NCBI GenBank assembly: GCA_949297575.1
Contig: CASFTB010000001.1
Location: 7,666 to 71,665 of the forward strand
DNA length: 64,000 bases
Origin: an uncultured Bacillota bacterium
GTDB taxonomy: Bacteria > Bacillota > Clostridia > Christensenellales > Borkfalkiaceae
Reading direction: 5' to 3'
Shown one piece after another: positions 35,375-43,504 of the stretch. The notes beneath the pieces were generated by a model. That model had not been told where the DNA came from, did no database searches, and saw nothing but the letters and a program-made list of their open reading frames with translations. Numbering within the stretch: position 1 is the stretch's first letter; every line of letters starts with the position of its first letter. A program made the translations under genes and the position numbers.

Positions 35375-35821
35375 TCAGCGCAGGTAGCCCTTCAGCCGCT
35401 CTTCATACCCCTGCTCCAGCGCCAGCAGCTCGTGCGCGAGGGCGAGCACGGCGGCGTCCGCACCCGCCTCCTCCGCCTCGCCGATGGAGCGCGCCAGCGC
35501 GGTGATGCCCGTCACCGTGCCCTGCGTCATCATCTCCGCGATGTGCTCGCCCGAGCCGTCCTTCATCGCGTTCATCTTGATGGAGCCCCACATCATCGCC
35601 TTTTTGAGGGGATGGGGCTCTTTGAGCTCCACGCCCTTTTCACGCGCGCACAGCGCCGCCCTGCCCGAGATCTTCTCGTAGCCGTCGTGCATTTTTTTCA
35701 GCTCTTCGCGCAGCTCTCCCTCCTCTGTCTCCGGCAAAATGTCCGAAATGGATTGCAGCGCATAGTGCGTGTTGCGGTACACCTCTGCGAGCAGTTCCTT
35801 CCCGCTCTTTTTCTCTTCCAT
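35375..35821 (-). CDS. uncharacterised helical-bundle protein
   Basis: A 148-residue, almost wholly helical soluble protein rich in Glu and Lys (KELLAEVYRNTHYALQSISDIL near the start, HIAEMMTQGTVTGI near 95). Similar proteins of unknown function are common in Clostridia (from memory). The arrangement of helices resembles a four-helix bundle, but I see no metal-binding ExxH pattern. It stands alone between ferritin and glf, with a clean ATG at 35819-35821. Confidence 0.65.
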   Translation of the reverse strand: MEEKKSGKELLAEVYRNTHYALQSISDILPETEEGELREELKKMHDGYEKISGRAALCAREKGVELKEPHPLKKAMMWGSIKMNAMKDGSGEHIAEMMTQGTVTGITALARSIGEAEEAGADAAVLALAHELLALEQGYEERLKGYLR

Positions 35822-35906
35822 GTTCTGTTCCTCCCCGCGGCAGTTCCGCTTTTTCAGTATGCGCGGGGGAGGCCCGCTCTATGCGCGCCGCGTAGGCGGC
35901 GCGCAT

Positions 35907-35936
35907 AAAAAAAAGGGCTGCCCGCGGGCAGCCCTT
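35907..35936 (-). terminator. terminator of polysaccharide operon
   Basis: On the minus strand a 12-bp stem (35925-35936 with 35913-35924) is followed by eight T residues. A second hairpin (35882-35905) follows. It lies 12 bases after the glf stop. Confidence 0.88.
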
Positions 35937-35947
35937 CTGTCTTCCGT

Positions 35948-37051
35948 TCAGCGCAGGCCTTCCTTTTTGCACAGTTCGAAGGCGCTCGCGATGACTTTGT
36001 CCATGTCGTAGTACTTGTATTCGCCCAGCCTGCCGCCGAAAATGACGTCCGGCCGCTCTCCTTTGAGCGCCTCGTACTTCGCCATCAGCGCGCTGTTCTT
36101 TTCGTCGTTGACGGGGTAGTACGCCTCCATCCCCTCGGCGTATTCCGCGGGGTATTCGCGGGAGATGATGGTCTTGGGCTGTTTGCCGAAGTTGAAGTGC
36201 TTGTGCTCGATGATGCGCGTATAGGGCACCTCGTATTCGGTGTAGTTGACGACGGCGTTGCCCTGGTAATCGGGCGTGTCCAGCACCTCCGTCTCGAAGC
36301 GCACGGTGCGGTACTCGAGCCTGCCGTAGCGATAGCCGAAAAATTCGTCGGGCATGCCCGTGAACACCGTCTTGCCGAAGGTGTCGCCCGTCGCCTTGAT
36401 GAAGTCGAAGTAGTCGGTATTCAGAAGCACCTCCGCGCCCGCGAACATCTTTTCCGCCATGGCGGTGTAGCCCTCTTCGGGGATGCCCTGGTGGGGGTCG
36501 TTGAAGTAGTTGTCGTCATATGTAAAGCGCAGGGGGAGCCGCTTGATGATGAAGGCGGGCAGATCCTTGCACTGCCGCCCCCACTGCTTTTCGGTGTACC
36601 CCTTTACGAGCGTCTTGTACACGTCGGTGCCGACCAGGCTGATCGCCTGTTCTTCGAGGTTGCAAGGCTCCTTTCCGCCCAGGCTCGCGCGCTGTTCGTC
36701 GATGATCGCCTTCGCCTCCTCCGCCGTCTTTACCCCCCAGAGCTGCTCGAAGGTGTACATGTTGAAGGGCATGCTGTACAGTTTGCCCTTATAGTTCGCC
36801 CTGACGCGGTTGACGAAGCCGTTGAAGCGCGCGAACTTGTTCACATACGCCCAGACCTCTTCGTCGGAGGTGTGGAAGATGTGCGCGCCGTACACGTGTA
36901 CGTCGATGCCCTCGCGCTTTTCGGTATAGATGTTGCCGGCGATGTGGCCTCTGCGCTCGACGACGAGGCAGCGCTTGCCCGCGCGCACCGCGTGTTCGCA
37001 GAACACCGCGTTGTACAGCCCCGCTCCCACGAGCAGATAGTCGTAATGCAT
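35948..37051 (-). CDS. glf: UDP-galactopyranose mutase
   Basis: A 367-residue flavoenzyme that converts UDP-galactopyranose to UDP-galactofuranose for surface glycans. The N-terminal FAD motif is YDYLLVGAGLYNAVFCEHA. Also visible are EKREGIDVHVYGAHIFHT, the substrate stretch FNMYTFEQLWG, a conserved TEKQWGRQC and the C-terminal GRLGEYKYYDMD. It is the last gene of the export operon, so the exported polymer probably contains galactofuranose. Confidence 0.96.
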   Translation of the reverse strand: MHYDYLLVGAGLYNAVFCEHAVRAGKRCLVVERRGHIAGNIYTEKREGIDVHVYGAHIFHTSDEEVWAYVNKFARFNGFVNRVRANYKGKLYSMPFNMYTFEQLWGVKTAEEAKAIIDEQRASLGGKEPCNLEEQAISLVGTDVYKTLVKGYTEKQWGRQCKDLPAFIIKRLPLRFTYDDNYFNDPHQGIPEEGYTAMAEKMFAGAEVLLNTDYFDFIKATGDTFGKTVFTGMPDEFFGYRYGRLEYRTVRFETEVLDTPDYQGNAVVNYTEYEVPYTRIIEHKHFNFGKQPKTIISREYPAEYAEGMEAYYPVNDEKNSALMAKYEALKGERPDVIFGGRLGEYKYYDMDKVIASAFELCKKEGLR

Positions 37052-37080
37052 CTCTTTTCTCCTTATTCAAAAACGGCCGG

Positions 37081-37860
37081 TCAGCCGTTTGCCTTTTCGG
37101 GGTGGATCATCGCGTCCGTATAGCGGTCGAAGATGGATTTCGCGTCTCCGTCGGCGACCACCCTGCCGCGCTCGATCCAGATGGCGCGGTCGCAGAGGTC
37201 TTTGACGGCGGACCCGTGCGAGACGATGAGGAAGGTCAGCCCCTTCTGGCGCAGTTCGGTCAGCTTCGCGTAGCACTTTTTCGAGAAGGCGACGTCGCCC
37301 ACCGCGAGGATCTCGTCGATGAGCATAATCTCCGCGTCCATATTGATGGCGATGGAAAAGCCCAGCCGCGCCATCATACCGGAGGAGTACGTCTTCACGG
37401 GGGAGTAGATGAAGTCTCCCAGCTCCGCGAATTCGAGGATCTCGGGGATCTTGGCGTCGATCTCCTTTTTGGTGTAGCCCATGATGGCGGCGTTGAGGTA
37501 GATGTTTTCTATGCCCGTCGCGTTGCCGTCGAAGCCCGCACCCAACTGCAGAAGGGGGGAGATGCGCCCGTAGCACTTCGCCCAGCCGGAGGTGGGGCGG
37601 AGGATGCCGGAGACGATCTTCAGGAGGGTGCTCTTGCCGACGCCGTTCCTGCCGATGACGGCGACGGCCTCGCCCTTGTGCACCTTGAAGCTGACGTTTT
37701 TGAGGCACACGAACTTTTCGCGGCGAAGGTCGCCGCGAAACGCGCGCACGACCAGCTCTTTGAGGGAATCGACGCCCACGTCGTACTTTGTGAACTTCAT
37801 CGTCACGTCATGTACTTCGAGCAGGCAGTTTTCGTCGTGTTCGATCTTTTGCTTTGCCAT
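37081..37860 (-). CDS. polysaccharide ABC exporter ATPase (Wzt/TagH type)
   Basis: A 259-residue ATP-binding subunit. Walker A GRNGVGKST is near 70, the YSSGM signature near 165 and Walker B AEIMLIDEILAVGD near 185. The family-specific SLKELVVRAFRGDLRREKFVCLKNVSF stretch before Walker A identifies the O-antigen/teichoic-acid class. It lacks the C-terminal carbohydrate-binding domain of some Wzt proteins, so export is probably coupled to synthesis without end-cap recognition. It partners the permease 13 bases upstream. Confidence 0.92.
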   Translation of the reverse strand: MAKQKIEHDENCLLEVHDVTMKFTKYDVGVDSLKELVVRAFRGDLRREKFVCLKNVSFKVHKGEAVAVIGRNGVGKSTLLKIVSGILRPTSGWAKCYGRISPLLQLGAGFDGNATGIENIYLNAAIMGYTKKEIDAKIPEILEFAELGDFIYSPVKTYSSGMMARLGFSIAINMDAEIMLIDEILAVGDVAFSKKCYAKLTELRQKGLTFLIVSHGSAVKDLCDRAIWIERGRVVADGDAKSIFDRYTDAMIHPEKANG

Positions 37861-37873
37861 CTTTTCGCCCTCC

Positions 37874-38671
37874 TTACAGGTTTGCTGCGATGTGGTTGCG
37901 CACCGCGCGCATGAAGGCATATCCTACCGCAAAGGAGCCGAGCGCGAAACCGTAACAGATGAGCAGCTCTGTTCCGCCGGGAATGGTGCCCAGCAGAAGG
38001 TCGCGAAAGAACTCTACATAATGGAACATGGGGTTGAACTTCATCACTTTGGTCACGAGGTCGCTGTTCAGCCTGTCGATGGTGTAAAAGAGCGGGGTCA
38101 GGTACGTCCACAGCGTGAGGACGACCGAGTAGATGTGTTCGATGTCGCGGAAAAATACGTACAGCGCGCTCAGAAAATAAGAGATGCCCAGCGAAAACAG
38201 CGTCACCGCCGGGATGAGCAGGACAACGAGCAGGATCGTCCATTGAAAGACGTAATGACCCGAGAAAAAGCGCACGAGCGCCACAACGAGCAGCGCTATG
38301 AAGGAAAAGCTGAAGGTGACAAGGGAAGAGAGTACGTTCGAGGTCGGGAAGAGCGCGATGGAGACGCGCGTCTTCTGCAGCATGTTGCGCTGGTGGACCA
38401 GGCAGGGCAGCGAACCGCTGGTGGAGGTGCGCATGATGTTGAAGATGATATTTCCCGAAAGGATATAGATCGGGTAGTCGAGATCGGTGTCGCCGCCGAA
38501 CAGCTTGGAGAATACGAACGCCATGACCAGCATGTTCAGCAGGGGATTGAGAACCGTCCACAGTACGCCGATGAAGGAGCGGTAGTATTGGTTTTTGATG
38601 TTTCTCCGCACGAGCAGCGTCAGCAGATAGCCCTGCTGCCCGATCTTTCTCAGTTTGCTCTCTCTCTTCAT
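37874..38671 (-). CDS. polysaccharide ABC exporter permease (Wzm/TagG type)
   Basis: A 265-residue permease with six transmembrane helices. It has the family start LLVRRNIKNQYYRSFIGVLWTVLNPLL and the later conserved VFFRDIEHIYSVVLTLWTYLTPLFY. It moves undecaprenyl-linked polymer across the membrane. The ATG at 38669-38671 follows a GGAGAAAAGGA site. The gene lies 80 bases after a glycosyltransferase gene; a 30-base tandem duplication fills that gap. Confidence 0.92.
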   Translation of the reverse strand: MKRESKLRKIGQQGYLLTLLVRRNIKNQYYRSFIGVLWTVLNPLLNMLVMAFVFSKLFGGDTDLDYPIYILSGNIIFNIMRTSTSGSLPCLVHQRNMLQKTRVSIALFPTSNVLSSLVTFSFSFIALLVVALVRFFSGHYVFQWTILLVVLLIPAVTLFSLGISYFLSALYVFFRDIEHIYSVVLTLWTYLTPLFYTIDRLNSDLVTKVMKFNPMFHYVEFFRDLLLGTIPGGTELLICYGFALGSFAVGYAFMRAVRNHIAANL

Positions 38672-38701
38672 ATTCCTTTTCTCCGGAAAGGTGTGTTCCG
38701 T

Positions 38702-38761
38702 CCGCGCGCTCGCTGCGCGGCTCAGAGGATGCCGCGCGCTCGCTGCGCGGCTCAGAGGATG
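38702..38761. repeat. 30-base tandem duplication
   Basis: Two perfect 30-base copies (38702-38731 and 38732-38761). The second covers the last codons and stop of the glycosyltransferase gene, and the first lies in the spacer before the permease gene. Each contains an internal GC hairpin (CGCGC/GCGCG). It looks like a recent slippage duplication of a gene end. Confidence 0.85.
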
Positions 38762-39852
38762 CCGCGCAGCGCCTGCCCGTAAAAGGCGGGCAGCCTGCCT
38801 GCCTCTGCGCGGATGTCGAAGTGTCTCTCTCTCAATTTTGTGCAGTTGTCCGCGCTTTTTGCGCGGGGGGCGAGCATTGCCCGCGCCCAGGCGCCCTCGT
38901 CGAGGGGCAGAAATTCGTTCCCGCCGCACACGTCCGCGTCCCGGTCCACATTGTCGGCAAACAGGCAGGGCAGCCCCGCCGCCTGCGCTTCCAGCCCGAC
39001 CACGGGCAGCCCCTCGTAGCGCGAGGGCAGGCAGAAGAGGTCTGCTTCCCCGTAATAGGGCAGGGGGTCGCAGGGGGGCACGAACCGAACGCTCGCCTCG
39101 ATGCCCAGCGCCCCGCTCAGCGCCCGCAGCGACTTTTCCTCCCCGCCGCCTCCCACCAGGGTGAGGCGCATCTCGCGCTCTTTTCGCGCGCGCGCGAAGG
39201 CGCGCAGGAGGAATTGCAGGTTCTTCTGATAGGCGAACCTGCCCACGAACAGCACTTCCCGCACGGGCGCAGGGCCGTGCGCGGCCCCGGGCGGGGGCGA
39301 AAAGCGCGACGCGTCGATGGCGTTGGGCAGGATATATGCCTCTTCCGCCCGCCCGCGGTAGAGGTTTTCCGCGGCCTTCCTTCCGCACGCCATCAGGTGG
39401 GTGGCGTCTCTCGCGGCGAAGGGGCGCAGCAGCGCCTTGACGCGGTAATGGTCGGAATTTTTATCGAAGGTGCTGTGCGCGTGGCAGATGCGCACGGGCA
39501 CGCCCGCTCCCTTCGCGGCGGCGAGGGCGAACGCGGAGAGGGTGGTCATGTGCGAGTGCGCCGCGGCGTACCCGCCTTCCCGCAGCAGCTTTTTCAGCAC
39601 CGGCACCGCCTTCCAGAAGGCGACGTCGAGCTTCGGGATATAAAAGACGCGCGCCTCGGGGTCGAGAGCGCGCACTGTCTCCTCCAGCGGGGAGGGGCCG
39701 TAGGTAAAGAAATCGAAGCAGAAGCGGCTCCTGTCCATGTGCCTGTAATAGTTGAGCACGCAGGAGACCACCCCGCCCAGCTTTGCGTTCCCCACGATCT
39801 GCGCGATCCGTATCCTCCCGCTCGGGGCGGCCTTTATCGTAAAGACGGCCAT
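38752..39852 (-). CDS. family 4 glycosyltransferase
   Basis: A 366-residue GT-B enzyme. The N-terminal domain shows IVGNAKLGGVVSCVLNYYRHM and AHSHMTTLSAFALA. The C-terminal Glycos_transf_1 domain shows VGRFAYQKNLQFLLRAFA and the donor-binding motif FCLPSRYEGLPVVGLEAQAAGLP. It extends the lipid-linked glycan started by the adjacent sugar transferase. The ATG at 39850-39852 overlaps that gene's stop (TGATG). Donor sugar unknown. Confidence 0.9.
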   Translation of the reverse strand: MAVFTIKAAPSGRIRIAQIVGNAKLGGVVSCVLNYYRHMDRSRFCFDFFTYGPSPLEETVRALDPEARVFYIPKLDVAFWKAVPVLKKLLREGGYAAAHSHMTTLSAFALAAAKGAGVPVRICHAHSTFDKNSDHYRVKALLRPFAARDATHLMACGRKAAENLYRGRAEEAYILPNAIDASRFSPPPGAAHGPAPVREVLFVGRFAYQKNLQFLLRAFARARKEREMRLTLVGGGGEEKSLRALSGALGIEASVRFVPPCDPLPYYGEADLFCLPSRYEGLPVVGLEAQAAGLPCLFADNVDRDADVCGGNEFLPLDEGAWARAMLAPRAKSADNCTKLRERHFDIRAEAGRLPAFYGQALRGIL

Positions 39853-40541
39853 CAGCGGAGGACGGAGGGGCGCAGCTGCGCCACGGTATCCGGCTGAACG
39901 GTGTAGTTGCGCTTCACTTCCCGCCGCAGTTTGCGCTCTTCCTGTTCGGTCACGGGGCGCAGGAAGCGCTTTTCGCCGAAGAGGATGACCAGGATCGTCT
40001 TGCAGACGATCTTGAAATCCAGCCAGAGGGAGGCGTGCATCACGTAATACACGTCGTAGTACTTGCGGTCCTTGATGTGCAGGTAGCCGTTGCCGCATAC
40101 CTGCCCGAGCCCGGTGAGGCCGGGGCGCATCTCGAACTTCACCAGCTCCCAATCCTCATAGTCGCTGTCGAATACGGGCAGCAGGGGGCGGGGCGCGATC
40201 AGGCACATGTCTCCCATCAGCACGTTGAACAGCTGGGGCAGTTCGTCGATCTTGAACTTGCGGATGAACTTGCCCACGCGGGTCAGGTTGGGATTGTTGT
40301 CGCGGATGACGCGCTTGTGCTTGTCGTACGAGATGTCCGTGCTCTTCATCGAGCGGAACTTGTAGCAGTTGAATTTTTTGCCGCCGGCGCCCGTCCGCCT
40401 CTGCTTGAACATGACGGGGCCGCCGTCCTCGGCCTTGATCGCGATCGCGACCGCCGCAAACAGCGGCGCCAAAACGACCACGCCGACCAGGGCGATCACG
40501 AAGTCGATCGCGTATTTGATCCTGATATACGTTCTGTTCAT
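39852..40541 (-). CDS. initiating sugar-phosphate transferase
   Basis: A 229-residue bacterial sugar transferase (WbaP/WcaJ core type). It has an N-terminal re-entrant membrane helix (about 10-35), then VMFKQRRTGAGGKKFNCYKFRSM, FIRKFKIDELPQLFNVLMGDM and APRPLLP with the catalytic acid-arginine set. It transfers a sugar phosphate to undecaprenyl phosphate, starting the polymer exported by the downstream ABC pair. It has its own promoter at 40637-40665. Confidence 0.93.
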   Translation of the reverse strand: MNRTYIRIKYAIDFVIALVGVVVLAPLFAAVAIAIKAEDGGPVMFKQRRTGAGGKKFNCYKFRSMKSTDISYDKHKRVIRDNNPNLTRVGKFIRKFKIDELPQLFNVLMGDMCLIAPRPLLPVFDSDYEDWELVKFEMRPGLTGLGQVCGNGYLHIKDRKYYDVYYVMHASLWLDFKIVCKTILVILFGEKRFLRPVTEQEERKLRREVKRNYTVQPDTVAQLRPSVLR

Positions 40542-40636
40542 TTGCTTCCTCTTTTTCTTACCCTCGGGCCCGGCCCGAACTTCTTAAGGCACAGCTATCG
40601 GTCCTCTTCCCGATACTTAATCTCTTTGCAAGGTGC

Positions 40637-40665
40637 ATTATAACATATAAAAGCGTTTGAGGCAA
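40637..40665 (-). promoter_or_regulatory. promoter of polysaccharide operon
   Basis: Minus-strand TTGCCT (plus 40660-40665), 17-base spacer, TATAAT (plus 40637-40642). The leader is about 90 bases. Confidence 0.7.
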
Positions 40666-40995
40666 ATAAAATCGCGATCAAAAATAAATTTGGGAAAAAA
40701 TATAAGGGCGTTTTCCGCCCGCGAAAAGCCCCTCCGGCGGCCCTCTTTCCGCGCGCGGAGAGGGGGTTTTCGGTACAAACGGGCGGTTTTCGGGCATGGA
40801 TGACCGCCCTTTGCCCGCGCGGTTCAAAAAGATTGCATTTTTTGTTATTTTGCGTCAATTTTGCCGCATTTTCCGACATCGCCCGCCTGCGGAAAAAATT
40901 GCAAAAAAATTTTTCCGGGAGGGGCCTGCGGGCGAGGAGATCTCAAGCGAGCGGGGAGAGGGGCGGGGCGAGCCCCTCTCCCCGGCGCGTTCGTC
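40666..40995. other. intergenic region with terminator hairpin
   Basis: No gene is visible. A GC-rich 12-bp stem (40953-40964 with 40972-40983) just after the rsmA stop may end rsmA transcription, although no T-run follows it. The remainder is AT/GC mosaic spacer without any repeat that I recognise. Confidence 0.5.
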
Positions 40996-41829
40996 TCATC
41001 CGCGCAGCTCCGTCAATACGTCGGCAAGGCGCGCGAGCCGGAGAGGGGAGAGGGTCTCCCCGCGCGCCTTTTCTTCCACGCCCGCGCGGGCGAGCGCCTC
41101 CTTCGCCTGTTCGCGCGTCATCGAAAAGGCGTTGACGAGGTTGTTTTCCAGCGTCTTGCGGCGGGAGAGGAAGGCGGCGCGCACGGTGTCGCGGTACATC
41201 TTCGCATCCCTGACGGGGATGCGCCCCTCCTCGAAGGTCAGCTTCACCACGGCGCTGTCCACGTTGGGCACGGGGTAGAACATCCTGCGCGGCACGTATT
41301 TCACGATCTGCGCGCCCGCCCTGCGGGCGATCGCCGCGGTGATCGCCCCGTATTCGGGGGTGCCCGCCTCCGCGCAGAACCGCTTTGCGACGTCGTCCTG
41401 CACCATAATGACGAGCGCGTTCACCGCCTTTGCGTCTTCCACGAACTTCATCACGATGGCGGACGTGATGTAATAGGGCAGGTTGGCGACCACGGTGTAG
41501 CGGCCCAACTCCGCCTCGAGCGCGGGCAGATCCTCTTTGAGGAAATCGCGGAACACGACCTCCGCATTTTCCGCCCCCGCCAGCGTTTCGGCGAGCACGG
41601 GCTGCAATTTTTTGTCGATCTCGTAGGCGACGACGCGCTTTGCCGCCGCGGCGAGCGCGCGCGTGAGCGTGCCCGCGCCGCAGCCGATCTCCAGCACGGT
41701 GTCCTCCCCGCCGATGCCGGCGGCGGAGACGATGGAGGAGAGCAGGTTCGCGTCCGAAATGAAATTCTGGCCGAACTGCTTTTTGAAGGAGAAGCCGTTC
41801 CGCTGCAATATTTCCCGCAGATTTTCCAT
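40996..41829 (-). CDS. rsmA: 16S rRNA dimethyladenosine transferase
   Basis: A 277-residue RsmA/KsgA. It dimethylates A1518 and A1519 of 16S rRNA. SAM-binding motif EIGCGAGTLTRALA is near 58-71, EIDKKL follows, the catalytic NLPYYITS is near 128-135, and the C-terminal helical domain follows. Start: ATG 41827-41829 (MENLREIL) behind AGGA. It lies in the common tatD-rsmA neighbourhood, here with a radical SAM gene between them and a 283-base spacer. Confidence 0.95.
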   Translation of the reverse strand: MENLREILQRNGFSFKKQFGQNFISDANLLSSIVSAAGIGGEDTVLEIGCGAGTLTRALAAAAKRVVAYEIDKKLQPVLAETLAGAENAEVVFRDFLKEDLPALEAELGRYTVVANLPYYITSAIVMKFVEDAKAVNALVIMVQDDVAKRFCAEAGTPEYGAITAAIARRAGAQIVKYVPRRMFYPVPNVDSAVVKLTFEEGRIPVRDAKMYRDTVRAAFLSRRKTLENNLVNAFSMTREQAKEALARAGVEEKARGETLSPLRLARLADVLTELRG

Positions 41830-41967
41830 AATGTTCCTGCCTTGTTCGGGTATAGAGCCGCCCGCGCGGGGCAAACTGGGGGTGTAGGCCTTTCGCCCGG
41901 GCGGGCGCGGCGCACGTCGCGGCGCGCCCGCCGCGAAGGGCGGGGCCTGTGGCACAAATGAGAAGGG

Positions 41968-42007
41968 GAGCCGGCGCGGTCAGAAATGTTCCGCGGCCGG
42001 CTCTCTC
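41968..42007 (-). terminator. hairpin after radical SAM gene
   Basis: An imperfect 12- to 13-bp GC-rich inverted repeat around GAGCCGGC ... GCCGGCTC with a loop of 11-12 bases, in the 283-base gap between the radical SAM gene and rsmA. There is no T-run, so its function is uncertain. Nothing else is seen in the gap. Confidence 0.45.
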
Positions 42008-42112
42008 TTGCGTTTTTCCCGCGGTTTTTCGCGCTTCCTCCGCCCGTTTCCGTGTGCTTTGCGCACGACGGGCGGGTTTTCCGCTTTTGCCGCAAAAAAG
42101 GGGCGCCCGCGC

Positions 42113-42718
42113 TCAGCCGATGTACGGCCGCACGCGCAGCGTCACGCCGCACTTTCCGGCGATGGCGCGGCACCGTTCGATCTTTTCCGGGCCGATGACG
42201 TCGACGACGGAGAACCACGTGTCGATGCCGCGCTCCGCGCACTTTTTCGCGAAGTCCTGCAAGCCCGCAAAGGCCGCTTCGCCGAAGGCGGGTCGGCAGA
42301 GCTTTACATAGTCTTCCGCCGTCGCCTCGTTGAGGCTGACGTTGATCTTGTCCACGCACTCCGCCAGCTCGCCCGTCACGTCGCGCCCGTGGATCATGTT
42401 TGCCTGGCCGTTGGTGTTGATGCGCACCGTCGCGCCCCGCGCTTTGAGGGCGCGCGCCACTTCGAGCAGTACGGGCAGCTTTATGGTGGGCTCGCCGAAG
42501 CCGCAGAACACGTATTCGTCATAGCGCGCGATGTCCGCGGGGATGCGCGCGAGCACGTCCTGCGCGGAGGGCTCGCGGGAGAGCCACAGCTTGTGCCCGA
42601 AGTAATCCGCCTTCTCGTTGCGCACGCAGAAGGTGCATTCGTTCGTGCACTTGCTGGTCAGGTTGATGTACAGGTTATGATCGATCTCATAGGTGAAATT
42701 TTCGTATCTCTCGTTCAT
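42113..42718 (-). CDS. TatD-linked radical SAM protein
   Basis: A 201-residue short radical SAM protein matching the group found beside tatD in Clostridia. The [4Fe-4S] motif is CTNECTFC near 25-32, followed by FCGFGEPTIK (the GxIxGxxE-like strand) and INTNGQANM. There is no SPASM or auxiliary cluster domain, and the barrel is short. The substrate and reaction are unknown. The ATG overlaps the tatD stop (ATGA), which argues for a joint function with the nuclease. Confidence 0.85.
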   Translation of the reverse strand: MNERYENFTYEIDHNLYINLTSKCTNECTFCVRNEKADYFGHKLWLSREPSAQDVLARIPADIARYDEYVFCGFGEPTIKLPVLLEVARALKARGATVRINTNGQANMIHGRDVTGELAECVDKINVSLNEATAEDYVKLCRPAFGEAAFAGLQDFAKKCAERGIDTWFSVVDVIGPEKIERCRAIAGKCGVTLRVRPYIG

Positions 42719-43503
42719 GCTTTTGCCTCAAAGTTCAGTTTTGCAAACAGCGTATGCGCGTTTTTGTGCACCTGCGCCGCAAATTCTTCTATGTTTTCCC
42801 CGCGCAGGGCGGCGAGTTTTTCGTACACCTTTGCGACGTTCGCGGGCGTATTGAGGGTGCCGCGGAAGGGTTCGGGCGCGAGGTAGGGGGAGTCTGTCTC
42901 CGCGAGGATGCGGTCTGCGGGCACCATCTTTGCGACCTCGTCCAGCCGCCGCGCGTTTTTGAAGGTGACCGGCCCCGCAAAGGAGATGTACAGCCCCAGC
43001 TTCAGGTACTCTTTCGCCGTCTCGGGGCTGCCCGAAAAGCAGTGCATCACCCCGCCGTGCGAGAGCTTCGCGCGGTTGTCTTTGAGGAGGCGCAGGGTGT
43101 CCGCCGCGGCGTCTCTGCTGTGGATGCAGAAGGGCAGGCCGAGCGAATGCGCCAGCTCGAGCTGCGCGCAGAAGGCGCGCTTCTGCGCCGCCTCGTCCGT
43201 GCCGTCGTAGTGGTAATCGAGGCCGATCTCGCCGACGGCGACCCCCTTGGGTGAGGAGAGCAGCTCTCCGATGCGGCAGAGCGCCGCGTCGCCGAACCCC
43301 TCGAGGTTTGAGGGGTGGAACCCCGCCGCGAAGTACAGCTGCGGGTTGGCCTCCGCCTGCTGTTTGGCGAGGGCGGAGGAGGGCACATCCCACCCCACGT
43401 CGATCACCTTTTCCACGCCCGCGGCGGCGATGTGCGCGAGCAGCGCGGAAAAGTCTCCGTATTTGTCCTCGTAATTGAGGTGCGCGTGCGTGTCGACGAA
43501 CAT
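42715..43503 (-). CDS. tatD: TatD family metal-dependent hydrolase
   Basis: A 262-residue TIM-barrel DNase/deoxyribonuclease-like hydrolase. Metal ligands appear in FVDTHAHLNYE near the start, EIGLDYHYDG near 92, CIHSRDAA near 127, MHCFSG near 152 and ETDSPYLAPEP near 202. It trims DNA 3' ends in repair or decay. It is one base after the unknown gene and overlaps the radical SAM gene by four bases. Confidence 0.93.
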   Translation of the reverse strand: MFVDTHAHLNYEDKYGDFSALLAHIAAAGVEKVIDVGWDVPSSALAKQQAEANPQLYFAAGFHPSNLEGFGDAALCRIGELLSSPKGVAVGEIGLDYHYDGTDEAAQKRAFCAQLELAHSLGLPFCIHSRDAAADTLRLLKDNRAKLSHGGVMHCFSGSPETAKEYLKLGLYISFAGPVTFKNARRLDEVAKMVPADRILAETDSPYLAPEPFRGTLNTPANVAKVYEKLAALRGENIEEFAAQVHKNAHTLFAKLNFEAKA

Positions 43504-43504
43504 G

